From: Salmonella bongori NCTC 12419
GTDB taxonomy: Bacteria > Pseudomonadota > Gammaproteobacteria > Enterobacterales > Enterobacteriaceae
Length of the DNA stretch: 64,000 bases
NCBI RefSeq assembly: GCF_000252995.1
Contig: NC_015761.1
Location: 1,240,001 to 1,304,000 of the forward strand
Reading direction: 5' to 3'
In this document: positions 26,084 through 35,668 of the stretch, piece by piece
Layout of the letters: each line of letters begins with the position of its first letter
How positions within the stretch are numbered: the first letter of the stretch is position 1
Notes under the pieces: generated by a model
What the model was told of the DNA's origin: nothing
What the model saw: only the letters and a program-made list of their open reading frames with translations
Database searches by the model: none
Position numbers and translations under genes: made by a program

Positions 26084-27427
26084 TTAAATCACGCCTTGCG
26101 CCAGCATCGCGTCGGCGACTTTCACAAAGCCGGCGATATTGGCGCCCTGAACGTAGTTGGTATGCTGGTTGTCGCCGCCATATTCTACGCAGGCGTGGTG
26201 GATATCCAGCATAATGTGATGCAGACGAGCGTCCACCTTTTCGGCTTTCCAGCTTAAGCGTGCGGCGTTCTGCGCCATTTCCAGCCCGGATGTCGCCACA
26301 CCGCCCGCGTTGGCGGCTTTACCCGGCGCAAACAGTACGCCTGCCTCAAGGAACAGATCGGTTGCTTCAATTGTGGTCGGCATGTTTGCCCCTTCCGCCA
26401 CCGCTTTTACACCATTCGCAATCAGTATGCGCGCAGCGTCAACGTCCAGTTCATTTTGCGTTGCGCATGGCAGGGCGATATCTACCGGCACGTTCCAGGG
26501 CTGCTGACCCTGCAGATAGGTTAAACCAAACTCACGGGCGTAGTCGGCGACACGACCGTCGCGACTGGCTTTAATTTCACACAGGCGCGCCAGCTTCTCT
26601 GGCGTGAAGCCGCTTTCGTCGACAACCGTACCGCTCGAATCCGATGCGGTAACCACGCGCGCGCCAAATGCCATCGCTTTCTCAATGGCGTATTGCGCTA
26701 CGTTGCCAGAGCCGGAAACGGCGACGCGCATTCCTTCAAAACCGAGGCCATGCCGTTTAAGCATTGCTTCGGTGAAGTAGACCAGGCCATAGCCCGTTGC
26801 CTCCGGGCGGATCAGACTACCGCCGAAAGACAGTCCTTTGCCGGTGAAAACACAGGCGCTGTTATTGGAAAGTTTACGCATCATTCCCGCCATAAAGCCC
26901 ACTTCGCGTCCGCCCACGCCAATATCGCCGGCAGGTACGTCGGTATCCGGCCCTAAATGACGATACAGTTCGGTCATCAACGCCTGGCAGAAACGCATCA
27001 CTTCGCCTTCGCTTTTCCCTTTTGGATCGAAATCGCTACCGCCTTTACCGCCGCCCATCGGCAATGTGGTGAGGGCATTTTTAAAGGTTTGCTCGAAGCC
27101 GAGGAATTTAAGAATGGAAAGGTTTACCGACGGATGGAAGCGCATACCGCCCTTATAGGGACCAATCGCAGCATTAAATTGCACGCGCCAGGCGCGATTT
27201 ACTTGTACCTGGTTTCTGTCGTCCAGCCATACCACGCGAAACTGGATCACGCGCTCTGGTTCAACCAAACGTTCCAGTAAAGACATCTGACGGTAACGAG
27301 GGTTCTGTTCAAGAAACGGCCACAGGGTGGTCATGACTTCACGGACGGCTTGCGCGAACTCGGTTTGATGCGGGTCGCGCTTTTGTACATGGTTGAGGAA
27401 CGACTCCAGAGAACATGGCTGATCCAT
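26084..27427 (-). CDS. gdhA: NADP-specific glutamate dehydrogenase
   Basis: The 447-residue hexameric enzyme assimilates ammonia by reductive amination of 2-oxoglutarate. The active-site motif PMGGGKGGSDFDPKG carries Lys128. The coenzyme domain has the GSGNVAQYA Rossmann loop. Length and sequence match enterobacterial GdhA. It is divergent from ynjH and convergent with topB. Confidence 0.97.
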   Translation of the reverse strand: MDQPCSLESFLNHVQKRDPHQTEFAQAVREVMTTLWPFLEQNPRYRQMSLLERLVEPERVIQFRVVWLDDRNQVQVNRAWRVQFNAAIGPYKGGMRFHPSVNLSILKFLGFEQTFKNALTTLPMGGGKGGSDFDPKGKSEGEVMRFCQALMTELYRHLGPDTDVPAGDIGVGGREVGFMAGMMRKLSNNSACVFTGKGLSFGGSLIRPEATGYGLVYFTEAMLKRHGLGFEGMRVAVSGSGNVAQYAIEKAMAFGARVVTASDSSGTVVDESGFTPEKLARLCEIKASRDGRVADYAREFGLTYLQGQQPWNVPVDIALPCATQNELDVDAARILIANGVKAVAEGANMPTTIEATDLFLEAGVLFAPGKAANAGGVATSGLEMAQNAARLSWKAEKVDARLHHIMLDIHHACVEYGGDNQHTNYVQGANIAGFVKVADAMLAQGVI

Positions 27428-27665
27428 AGATATAAAAACCTCTTATAGATTAATGTGGTTGTATTTGTGTGTTATCAGAATAGGTGTTTGCAGTTTTTGA
27501 CTATACCATCAGCGATGTGACGATAAGCAAGAAAAAAATGACGGCGCTAAGTAAATTCATAACGGGGCGAGGGTCATAACCAAAAGCGATGAAGAAAGAG
27601 GCGTAAAGTTTTTGCGGCGGCTTACCGTTATACTGAGAATATGCTCAGAAAAATAAGGAAATACT

Positions 27666-27941
27666 ATGTTCCGATGCCTTGTGGCTACCGCGATAGCGGT
27701 CGTGTCAATCGTCGCGCTGGCAAACCAGACCGTTCGCCCCGATATAGAAGTGAACGTCCCGCCGGAGATTTTTAGTACGCGCGGTCAGGCGTCTCAGCCC
27801 TGCATTCAGTGTTGCGTTTATCAGGATCAGAATTACTCCGAGGGCGCGGTGATAAAAGTTGAAGGCGTATTGCTCCAGTGTCAGCGTGATGAGCAAACCA
27901 TCAGCACAAATCCTCTGGTCTGGCGTCGCGTAAAGCCATAA
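27666..27941 (+). CDS. ynjH: DUF1496 secreted small protein YnjH
   Basis: The 91-residue protein has a predicted signal peptide (hydrophobic core to about residue 19, cleavage near ALA-NQ) and a mature domain with a conserved CIQCCVYQDQNYSEGAV segment. It matches YnjH/DUF1496, whose function is unknown; the paired cysteines suggest a disulfide-bonded periplasmic protein. Its last 41 bp overlap the 3' end of nudG on the other strand. Confidence 0.85.
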   Translation: MFRCLVATAIAVVSIVALANQTVRPDIEVNVPPEIFSTRGQASQPCIQCCVYQDQNYSEGAVIKVEGVLLQCQRDEQTISTNPLVWRRVKP

Positions 27942-28317
27942 ACGCCAGCAATAGCGGAATATCCGCCGGGGCGAGAGAGTACTCCAGCGCTTCTTCTGGG
28001 GAACACCAGACTAATGCCTGATGTTCCAGCGCACATATCAGGCCGGTAAATGCAGGCACATGCCAGGCGTGTAAATGAATCCGTCGGCCAGAAACATCGC
28101 GTTGATGGCTGGCGATATACGCGCCGGGCGTTGCGTCGATGCCTAATTCTTCGCGCAGCTCGCGGACAAGCGCTTGTGGTTGGGTTTCTCCAGGCTCGAC
28201 TTTACCGCCGGCAAACTCCCATAAACCGGCTTGATCCGCATGGTTTGGGCGCTGGGCCAGCAGTATTTTACCGTCACGTTCAATAATGGCGGCAACAACA
28301 TCAATTTTTTTTATCAT
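27901..28317 (-). CDS. nudG: Nudix CTP/oxidised-nucleotide pyrophosphohydrolase
   Basis: The 138-residue MutT-like hydrolase acts on pyrimidine and oxidised nucleoside triphosphates (5-hydroxy-CTP in E. coli). The Nudix box is complete at residues 38-60, from GKVEPGE to REELGI. The downstream end overlaps ynjH convergently. It follows xthA on the same strand by 72 bp, so a joint DNA-repair transcript is possible. Confidence 0.93.
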   Translation of the reverse strand: MIKKIDVVAAIIERDGKILLAQRPNHADQAGLWEFAGGKVEPGETQPQALVRELREELGIDATPGAYIASHQRDVSGRRIHLHAWHVPAFTGLICALEHQALVWCSPEEALEYSLAPADIPLLLAFMALRDARPEDLC

Positions 28318-28389
28318 CTTCGGTAAGGTCGCTATTCCAGCCGGGAAGCGTCACGCTATCCCGGTCTTACGGTCAACCACGCGGCTGAA

Positions 28390-29196
28390 TCAGACGCGAA
28401 ACGTCGCCCATACCGGCGCGTGGTCGGAGGGCTTTTCCATGCTGCGAATATCATAGTCAATACCGGTTTCTGCGCAGCGCTCTGCCAGCGGCCGGCTTGC
28501 CAGCAAAAGATCTATCCGCAGCCCACGATTATCCACAAAACCTTTAGAGCGGTAATCAAACCATGAGAATTTATCCCCCGTTTCTGGATTTGCCTGACGG
28601 AAGGTGTCTACTAATCCCCACTTCAGCAACCGCGACATCCACTCACGCTCTTCCGGCAGGAAGGAGCATTTACCGGTACGCAACCAGCGTTTGCGGTTCT
28701 CTTCACCGATACCGATATCCAGATCGGTTGGGCTGATATTCATGTCGCCCATAATTAATACCGGATTATCGCATTTGAGTTCCGTTTCAAGATAATGTTG
28801 CAGGTTTTGGTAAAACTGCGCTTTTGCGGGAAACTTTAGTGGGTGATCCCGGCTTTCTCCCTGGGGGAAATAGCCGTTAATGACAGTGATATTCCCCAGC
28901 GGCGAGGGTATCTCCGCCATGATAATGCGGCGTTGCGCCTCTTCGCCATCATTCGGGAAACCGCGTCTGATGGAAATAGGTGTAGCTTTTGTCAGCAGCG
29001 CAACGCCGTAATGCCCTTTTTGACCGTGATAGAAAACGTTATAGCCCAGCTTCGCGACCTCTTCGAGCGGGAACATCTCGTCGTGGACTTTTGTCTCCTG
29101 TAAGCCGATGACCTCAGGTTGGTGTTTTTCGACAATCGCTTCAAGTTGATGAGGACGGGCGCGCAGTCCGTTGATATTAAAAGAGACAAATTTCAT
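28390..29196 (-). CDS. xthA: Exonuclease III
   Basis: This 268-residue AP endonuclease/3'-5' exonuclease of base excision repair has the EEP-family catalytic residues: Glu34 in LQETKV, MGDMNISP, GLRIDLLLAS and the C-terminal SDHAPVWA. I chose the ATG at 29194-29196 because it gives the family start KFVSFNINGLR; the frame extends a further 39 codons upstream, but those residues are unlike XthA. Confidence 0.97.
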   Translation of the reverse strand: MKFVSFNINGLRARPHQLEAIVEKHQPEVIGLQETKVHDEMFPLEEVAKLGYNVFYHGQKGHYGVALLTKATPISIRRGFPNDGEEAQRRIIMAEIPSPLGNITVINGYFPQGESRDHPLKFPAKAQFYQNLQHYLETELKCDNPVLIMGDMNISPTDLDIGIGEENRKRWLRTGKCSFLPEEREWMSRLLKWGLVDTFRQANPETGDKFSWFDYRSKGFVDNRGLRIDLLLASRPLAERCAETGIDYDIRSMEKPSDHAPVWATFRV

Positions 29197-29336
29197 AGTC
29201 GCTGCCATTTTGCAAGGTGAATCGTGCTGGGATGGTAGCAGAAATTTTACCGGGTGACTGCTTCTCATCGTCAGAGTACACCTATTGAAGCGTTTGGGGG
29301 GGTGTGGGGGCAAAAACGGCTCTGTTTGAGCGCAGA

Positions 29337-29353
29337 TGCACCAGAATGGGGCG
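29337..29353 (+). promoter_or_regulatory. Candidate NtrC enhancer site for astC
   Basis: TGCACCAGAATGGGGCG resembles the NtrC dyad TGCACC-N4-TGGTGC. It lies about 200 bp upstream of the sigma-54 promoter, the normal distance for an enhancer. Confidence 0.5.
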
Positions 29354-29551
29354 GAAATTTCCAGTAAATTTCGTATAAGATCACAATTCCAGAATTATAT
29401 TTGGCAACTGAATAATATTTCGCTTTTTCCTCTCTTAAGCCAACGATTATGCGGGAATATGCACTTTTTATGCGGTAAAGGTGAATATCGCTACGCTGTA
29501 ACCTGTTGATTAATCGTTTATCACCTCCGTTTATGCAATTTTAATGCTGGC

Positions 29552-29567
29552 TGGCACGAACGCTGCA
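29552..29567 (+). promoter_or_regulatory. Sigma-54 promoter of astCADBE
   Basis: TGGCACGAACGCTGCA fits the RpoN consensus almost perfectly, with GG and GC separated by ten bases. Transcription would start near 29578, leaving a leader of about 63 nt. Nitrogen-limitation control of ast by NtrC is established in E. coli and Salmonella. Confidence 0.88.
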
Positions 29568-29640
29568 ATCTACATTTACAGCGCAAACACCCATATTATT
29601 TAACATATAAATAACCTTATTTTTACTAAAAGGGGTCGCT

Positions 29641-30867
29641 ATGTCTCTGTCAGTTACGCGTGAAAACTTTGATGAATGGATGGTGCCGGTTTATGTTCCC
29701 GCGCCTTTTATTCCCGTACGCGGAGAAGGCTCACGCTTGTGGGATCAGCAGGGAAAAGAGTACATTGATTTTGCTGGTGGGATAGCGGTCAATGCGTTGG
29801 GACATGCGCATCCTGTGCTGCGCGAGACGTTAAATGAACAGGCGAGCTGCTTCTGGCATACGGGGAATGGCTATACCAATGAACCGGCTCTGCGTCTGGC
29901 GAAAAAATTTATCGACGCTACCTTTGCCGAACGCGTTTTCTTTTGTAATTCAGGCGCTGAGGCGAACGAAGCGGCGTTGAAACTGGCGCGCAAATACGCC
30001 CACGATCGTTTCGGCAGCCATAAAAGCGGCATCGTGGCCTTTAAAAACGCATTCCACGGTCGCACGCTTTTTACCGTCAGCGCTGGTGGCCAACCGGCGT
30101 ATTCACAGGATTTTGCGCCATTACCGCCTGATATCCGTCACGCGGCCTATAACGATCTGAATTCTGCCAGTGCGCTCATTGATGACAATACCTGTGCCGT
30201 AATTGTGGAACCTGTGCAGGGCGAGGGCGGTGTCATCCCTGCCACAAAAGCGTTTTTACAGGGGCTACGTGAATTGTGTGACAGGCATCATGCGGTGTTG
30301 ATTTTTGATGAGGTGCAGACGGGCGTTGGGCGCACTGGCGAGCTGTATGCATATATGCATTATGGCGTTATACCCGATCTCCTGACGACGGCAAAAGCGT
30401 TGGGCGGTGGTTTTCCGATCGGCGCAATGCTGACCACACAGGACTATGCCAGCGTCATGACGCCAGGCACTCATGGTACCACCTACGGTGGTAATCCGCT
30501 GGCGACGGCAGTCGCCGGAAAAGTGCTGGATATCATCAATACGCCAGAGATGCTAAACGGCGTCAGGCAGCGCCACGATGCGTTTATTGAACGGTTAAAT
30601 ACGATAAATGAACGTTTTAGCATGTTCAGTGAGATTCGCGGGCTGGGGCTGCTGCTTGGCTGTGTGCTACAGGCGGAGTTTGCCGGGAAGGCCAAACTCA
30701 TCGCTCAGGAGGCCGCAAAAGCAGGCGTCATGGTGCTTATCGCCGGCGGCGACGTGGTACGTTTTGCGCCGGCATTAAATGTGAGTGATGAGGAGATAGC
30801 CACAGGACTTGATCGTTTTGCCCTGGCATGCGAACGCCTTCAGACGGGAGGCGCATCATGCGGGTGA
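29641..30867 (+). CDS. astC: Succinylornithine transaminase
   Basis: This 408-residue PLP enzyme of the class III aminotransferases performs the third step of the arginine succinyltransferase pathway, turning N2-succinylornithine into its semialdehyde. The PLP lysine is Lys252 in TTAKALGGGFPIGA; FDEVQTGVGRTG and the FCNSGAEANEAALK motif are intact. It is the first gene of astCADBE. Its 3' end overlaps astA by 10 bp. Close kinship to ArgD means assignment relies on the operon. Confidence 0.97.
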   Translation: MSLSVTRENFDEWMVPVYVPAPFIPVRGEGSRLWDQQGKEYIDFAGGIAVNALGHAHPVLRETLNEQASCFWHTGNGYTNEPALRLAKKFIDATFAERVFFCNSGAEANEAALKLARKYAHDRFGSHKSGIVAFKNAFHGRTLFTVSAGGQPAYSQDFAPLPPDIRHAAYNDLNSASALIDDNTCAVIVEPVQGEGGVIPATKAFLQGLRELCDRHHAVLIFDEVQTGVGRTGELYAYMHYGVIPDLLTTAKALGGGFPIGAMLTTQDYASVMTPGTHGTTYGGNPLATAVAGKVLDIINTPEMLNGVRQRHDAFIERLNTINERFSMFSEIRGLGLLLGCVLQAEFAGKAKLIAQEAAKAGVMVLIAGGDVVRFAPALNVSDEEIATGLDRFALACERLQTGGASCG

Positions 30868-31892
30868 TTCGTCCTGTCGAACATGCGGATATCGCCGCGC
30901 TGATGCAGCTTGCAGGCAAAACGGGCGGCGGCTTAACCTCGCTGCCGGCAAATGAAGCGACGCTGGCGGCCCGCATTGAACGTGCGCTAAAAACCTGGTC
31001 CGGCGAGTTGCCAAAAGGCGAACAAGGATATGTATTTGTTCTCGAAGACAGTGAAACGGGTGATGTCGGCGGGATCTGCGCCATTGAGGTCGCGGTCGGC
31101 CTTAATGATCCCTGGTATAACTATCGTGTCGGTACGCTGGTTCATGCCTCCAAAGAGCTGAATGTGTACAACGCGCTGCCAACGCTGTTCCTGAGTAATG
31201 ATCACACCGGCAGCAGTGAGCTTTGCACGCTGTTTCTCGATCCTGAATGGCGTAAAGAGGGCAATGGCTATTTGCTGTCAAAATCGCGCTTTATGTTTAT
31301 GGCCGCATTTCGCGAAAAATTCAATGAGAAAGTGGTGGCGGAAATGCGCGGCGTCATTGACGAGCACGGTTATTCTCCCTTCTGGCAAAGTCTCGGCAAA
31401 CGCTTTTTTTCTATGGATTTCAGTCGCGCTGACTTTTTATGCGGCACCGGACAAAAAGCGTTTATCGCCGAACTGATGCCTAAACATCCTATTTATACCC
31501 ATTTCTTATCGGAAGAGGCACAGGCCGTGATTGGCGAAGTCCATCCGCAAACGGCACCAGCCCGTGCGGTGCTGGAAAAAGAGGGATTTCGCTATCGCCA
31601 TTATATCGATATCTTCGATGGCGGACCGACGCTGGAGTGTGATATTGACCGTGTGCGGGCTATTCGCAAAAGCCGACTGGTGGAGGTCGCTGAGGGACAA
31701 CCTGCGCCTGGCGACTATCCGGCATGTCTGGTCGCTAACGAAAATTATCAGCATTTTCGGGCCGCGCTGGTGCGCGCCGATCCGCAGACTTCACGGCTCG
31801 TACTTACCGCAGCGCAATTAGATGGGCTGAAATGTCGCGCGGGCGACCACGTTCGACTGGTACGTCTTTGTGCAGAGGAGAAAACGGTATGA
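30858..31892 (+). CDS. astA: Arginine N-succinyltransferase
   Basis: The 344-residue enzyme starts the pathway by transferring succinyl from succinyl-CoA to arginine. Full-length similarity to AstA is clear (RPVEHADIAALMQLA start, GLNDPWYNYRVGTLVHAS, SMDFSRADFLCG). I chose the ATG at 30858, inside the astC end, which matches the family start; the frame is open upstream. The 3' end overlaps astD by 4 bp (ATGA), implying translational coupling. Confidence 0.97.
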   Translation: MRVIRPVEHADIAALMQLAGKTGGGLTSLPANEATLAARIERALKTWSGELPKGEQGYVFVLEDSETGDVGGICAIEVAVGLNDPWYNYRVGTLVHASKELNVYNALPTLFLSNDHTGSSELCTLFLDPEWRKEGNGYLLSKSRFMFMAAFREKFNEKVVAEMRGVIDEHGYSPFWQSLGKRFFSMDFSRADFLCGTGQKAFIAELMPKHPIYTHFLSEEAQAVIGEVHPQTAPARAVLEKEGFRYRHYIDIFDGGPTLECDIDRVRAIRKSRLVEVAEGQPAPGDYPACLVANENYQHFRAALVRADPQTSRLVLTAAQLDGLKCRAGDHVRLVRLCAEEKTV

Positions 31893-33367
31893 CGTTATGG
31901 ATAAATGGCAGCTGGGTCATCGGTCAGGGCGAGCGCCGCCGCAAAACGAATCCGGTGAGCGCAGAGCGCCTTTGGCAAGGTAATGACGCGGCGGCGGCGC
32001 AGGTCGCCGAGGCCTGTCAGGCAGCGCGCGCGGCGTTTCCCGCCTGGGCCAGACAACCTTTTGCGGCGCGGCAGACTATTGTAGAAAAGTTTGCCGCCCT
32101 GCTGGAGGAGCATAAGACCGAGCTCACGGCAGTTATCGCGCGTGAAACGGGTAAACCGCGCTGGGAAGCCGCGACGGAGGTAACGGCGATGATGAATAAG
32201 ATCGCTATCTCTATTAAGGCTTACCATACCAGAACAGGTGAACAAAAAAGCGAACTTGCCGATGGCGCCGCGACGTTACGCCATCGTCCTCATGGCGTAC
32301 TGGCGGTATTTGGTCCTTATAACTTTCCCGGCCATTTGCCGAATGGCCATATAGTCCCCGCGCTGCTGGCAGGCAATACGCTTATCTTCAAACCAAGCGA
32401 GTTAACGCCGTGGACCGGCGAGGTGGTGATCAAACTCTGGGAACGGGCGGGGCTACCGGCAGGTGTTCTTAATCTGGTACAGGGGGGGCGGGAGACCGGG
32501 CAAGCGCTAAGTCAGCTCGACGATCTCGACGGACTGCTGTTTACCGGCAGTGCCGGTACCGGCTATCAGCTTCACCGTCAGCTAGCCGGCCAGCCGGAAA
32601 AAATCCTGGCCCTTGAAATGGGGGGAAACAACCCGCTTATTATTGAGGACGCGGCAAATATTGATGCGGCGGTCCATTTGACGTTGCAATCGGCGTTTAT
32701 TACTGCCGGACAGCGCTGTACTTGCGCACGACGGCTTCTGGTGAAACAGGGAGCGCAGGGCGATGCGTTTCTGGCGCGGCTGGTGGATGTCGCAGGGCGC
32801 TTGCAGCCAGGCCGGTGGGACGACGAACCGCAGCCGTTTATCGGCGGCCTGATTTCTGCACAGGCCGCGGGGCAGGTGATTGATGCCTGGCGTCAACGAG
32901 AGGCATTGGGCGGACGCACGCTACTGGCGCCGCGGAAGATTAAAGAGGAAACCTCCCTGCTTACGCCGGGCATCATTGAACTGACGGGCGTGGCAGATGT
33001 GCCGGATGAAGAGGTGTTTGGTCCGCTATTGAACGTCTGGCGTTATGATCATTTTGATGAGGCGATTCGCCTGGCGAATCATACCCGTTTTGGGCTGTCG
33101 TGCGGGCTGGTGTCTCCGGATCGCGCGCAGTTCGAGCAGCTTTTGCTGGAGGCGCGGGCAGGGATCGTTAACTGGAATAAGCCGCTCACCGGGGCGGCGA
33201 GCACTGCGCCGTTTGGCGGTATCGGCGCGTCCGGCAACCATCGGCCCAGCGCCTGGTATGCCGCCGATTATTGCGCCTGGCCGATGGCCAGTGTGGAAGC
33301 TCCCGAACTCACATTACCCGATACGCTCAGCCCCGGGCTCGATTTTTCTCACCGGGAGGTAGTATGA
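31889..33367 (+). CDS. astD: Succinylglutamate semialdehyde dehydrogenase
   Basis: The 492-residue aldehyde dehydrogenase oxidises succinylglutamate semialdehyde with NAD+ (step four). The catalytic Cys277 lies in AGQRCTCARR and the general base Glu in LEMGGNNPL. The NAD site GSAGTGYQL and PFGGIGASGNHRP are present. I chose the ATG at 31889, overlapping the astA stop by 4 bp. It overlaps astB by 4 bp at its own end. Confidence 0.97.
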   Translation: MTLWINGSWVIGQGERRRKTNPVSAERLWQGNDAAAAQVAEACQAARAAFPAWARQPFAARQTIVEKFAALLEEHKTELTAVIARETGKPRWEAATEVTAMMNKIAISIKAYHTRTGEQKSELADGAATLRHRPHGVLAVFGPYNFPGHLPNGHIVPALLAGNTLIFKPSELTPWTGEVVIKLWERAGLPAGVLNLVQGGRETGQALSQLDDLDGLLFTGSAGTGYQLHRQLAGQPEKILALEMGGNNPLIIEDAANIDAAVHLTLQSAFITAGQRCTCARRLLVKQGAQGDAFLARLVDVAGRLQPGRWDDEPQPFIGGLISAQAAGQVIDAWRQREALGGRTLLAPRKIKEETSLLTPGIIELTGVADVPDEEVFGPLLNVWRYDHFDEAIRLANHTRFGLSCGLVSPDRAQFEQLLLEARAGIVNWNKPLTGAASTAPFGGIGASGNHRPSAWYAADYCAWPMASVEAPELTLPDTLSPGLDFSHREVV

Positions 33368-34707
33368 CGGCGTATGAAGTCAATTTTGATGGACTGGTGG
33401 GGCTCACTCACCATTATGCCGGACTATCATTCGGCAATGAGGCGTCGACTCGCCACCGTTTTCAGGTATCAAATCCTCGCCTGGCGGTGAAGCAGGGATT
33501 GTTAAAGATGAAAGCGTTGGCGGATGCCGGATTCCCTCAGGCCGTAATCCCACCGCATGAGCGGCCTTTTATCCCTGCGTTGCGTCAACTCGGTTTCAGC
33601 GGTAGCGATGAGCAGATTCTGGACAAAGTTTCACGTCAGGCACCGCGCTGGCTTTCCAGCGTGAGCTCCGCTTCGCCAATGTGGGTAGCGAATGCGGCGA
33701 CGGTGTGTCCGTCCGCAGACGCGCTGGATGGGAAAGTTCACCTGACGGTGGCGAATTTAAACAATAAATTCCATCGTTCCCTTGAGGCGCCGCTCACCGA
33801 AACACTTCTACGCGCTATATTTCGTGATGAAGAGCGATTTTCGCTGCACAGAGCCTTGCCGCAGGTGGCTTTATTGGGAGATGAAGGCGCGGCGAATCAT
33901 AACCGTCTTGGCGGCGACTATGGTTCGGCAAGCGTGCAGCTTTTTGTTTATGGGCGTGAAGAGGAAAACGACACGCGGCCCACCCGTTACCCGGCACGCC
34001 AGACCCGTGAAGCCAGCGAGGCTGTGGCGCGCCTTAATCAGGTTAATCCGCAGCAGGTTATCTTCGTTCAGCAAAATCCGGAGGCTATCGATCGGGGTGT
34101 ATTTCACAATGATGTCATCGCCGTATCGAATCGCCAGGTTCTGTTTTGTCACGAAGCAGCGTTTGCGAGACAGGAAATTTTAATAAATCAACTACGGACA
34201 CGCGTTGACGGTTTTATGGCGATAGAGGTACCTGCCGACGAGGTTTCCATATCGGATGCCGTAGCGACTTACCTGTTTAATAGCCAGTTACTAAGCCGTG
34301 ACGATGGGTCAATGCTGTTAGTGGTCCCCCAGGAGTGCCAGGAGCATACCGGCGTCTGGCGCTATCTGAACAGGATATTGGCGGAGGATAATCCGATCAG
34401 CGCAATGCAGGTGTTTGATTTACGCGAAAGTATGGCGAATGGTGGCGGTCCGGCCTGCCTGCGATTACGTGTCGTGTTAACAGAAGACGAACGGCAGGCG
34501 GTGAACCCGGCGGTAATGATGAATGACAGCCTGTTTGCCGCTCTCAACGCCTGGGCGGATCGTTATTATCGCGATCGGCTGACAGCCGCCGATCTTGCCG
34601 ACCCGTTATTGCTGCGAGAAGGTCGTGAGGCTCTGGATACATTAACGCGACTGCTTGACCTGGGGTCGGTTTATCCTTTCCAGCAGACGGGGGCGGTAAA
34701 TGGATAA
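33364..34707 (+). CDS. astB: N-succinylarginine dihydrolase
   Basis: The 447-residue enzyme of the amidinotransferase fold hydrolyses succinylarginine to succinylornithine, two ammonia and CO2 (step two). Family marks include FDGLVGLTHHYAGLS at the start, the NNKFHRS segment and a late MANGGGPACLRLR segment with the likely catalytic Cys. I chose the ATG at 33364, overlapping the astD stop by 4 bp. The end overlaps astE by 8 bp. Confidence 0.97.
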   Translation: MTAYEVNFDGLVGLTHHYAGLSFGNEASTRHRFQVSNPRLAVKQGLLKMKALADAGFPQAVIPPHERPFIPALRQLGFSGSDEQILDKVSRQAPRWLSSVSSASPMWVANAATVCPSADALDGKVHLTVANLNNKFHRSLEAPLTETLLRAIFRDEERFSLHRALPQVALLGDEGAANHNRLGGDYGSASVQLFVYGREEENDTRPTRYPARQTREASEAVARLNQVNPQQVIFVQQNPEAIDRGVFHNDVIAVSNRQVLFCHEAAFARQEILINQLRTRVDGFMAIEVPADEVSISDAVATYLFNSQLLSRDDGSMLLVVPQECQEHTGVWRYLNRILAEDNPISAMQVFDLRESMANGGGPACLRLRVVLTEDERQAVNPAVMMNDSLFAALNAWADRYYRDRLTAADLADPLLLREGREALDTLTRLLDLGSVYPFQQTGAVNG

Positions 34708-35668
34708 CTTTCTGGCGTTGACGCTAGCAGGAATGACGCCGCCGGAAACGCAGGGGAAGGCCGGCGATTTTCGCTGGCGCTGGTTAGGGCATGGCCTGCT
34801 CGAACTGACGCCGGATGTCCCGGTTGATCGGGCGTTGATTCTTTCTGCGGGCGTACACGGCAATGAAACCGCGCCGGTGGAAATACTGGACATGTTGTTA
34901 TCGGCCTTGTATAGCGGCAGTATTTCCCTGACATGGCGGGTGCTGGTGGTGTTGGGGAATCCGCCCGCGCTGGCAGCGGGAAAGCGCTATTGCCACAGTG
35001 ATATGAACCGTATGTTTGGTGGACAGTGGCAGTCCTTTGTCGAAAGCGGTGAAACGCGGCGGGCGCGTGAACTGGAGCTAAGTCTGGAGACATTCTTTTC
35101 ACACGGACAAGAGCAGGTTCGCTGGCATCTGGATCTGCATACCGCTATTCGGGGTTCATATCATCTGCGCTTCGGCGTACTGCCGCAGCGCGACTCGCCG
35201 TGGGATGCGAATTTTCTGGCATGGCTGGGCGCGGCGGGGCTGGAAGCGCTGGTATTTCATCAGGCGCCTGGCGGTACATTTACGCACTTTAGCTCTGAAC
35301 ATTTCGGCGCGCTTTCCTGTACGCTGGAGTTAGGGAAGGCACTGCCGTTTGGGCAAAACGATCTGACGCAATTCACCGTTACCTCCCGGGCGTTGTCAGC
35401 ACTGCTGGGTGGCCTCGTGACACCATTCTTGTCTTCGCCGCCGCAGCGGTATCGGGTGGTATCGCAAATCACGCGTCACAGCGATAATTTTGTGCTTTAT
35501 ATGGATGCGCAAACGCTGAATTTTACCGCCTTTGCAAAAGGCACGTTGCTGGCAGAAGAGGGAAATAAGCGCGTGACGGTAACGCACGACGTAGAATATG
35601 TGCTCTTCCCTAATCCCGCTGTTGCCTGCGGATTGCGCGCGGGATTAATGTTAGAAAAGCTTCCCTGA
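34700..35668 (+). CDS. astE: Succinylglutamate desuccinylase
   Basis: The 322-residue zinc carboxypeptidase-like enzyme releases glutamate and succinate in the last step of the pathway. Zinc ligands lie in AGVHGNETAP (His and Glu) and in LDLHTAI (His). The pathway is complete in this operon: C, A, D, B and E all intact. A weak imperfect hairpin follows the stop (about 35675-35705). Confidence 0.96.
   Translation: MDNFLALTLAGMTPPETQGKAGDFRWRWLGHGLLELTPDVPVDRALILSAGVHGNETAPVEILDMLLSALYSGSISLTWRVLVVLGNPPALAAGKRYCHSDMNRMFGGQWQSFVESGETRRARELELSLETFFSHGQEQVRWHLDLHTAIRGSYHLRFGVLPQRDSPWDANFLAWLGAAGLEALVFHQAPGGTFTHFSSEHFGALSCTLELGKALPFGQNDLTQFTVTSRALSALLGGLVTPFLSSPPQRYRVVSQITRHSDNFVLYMDAQTLNFTAFAKGTLLAEEGNKRVTVTHDVEYVLFPNPAVACGLRAGLMLEKLP

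Larger units (their letters stand above)
29197..29640. promoter_or_regulatory. xthA/astC divergent control region
   Basis: This 444-bp gap carries the astC sigma-54 promoter (29552-29567), an upstream NtrC-like site (29337-29353) and an ArgR-box-like sequence (29408-29423, TGAATAATATTTCG). xthA promoter elements must also lie here. No ORF was seen. Confidence 0.7.
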
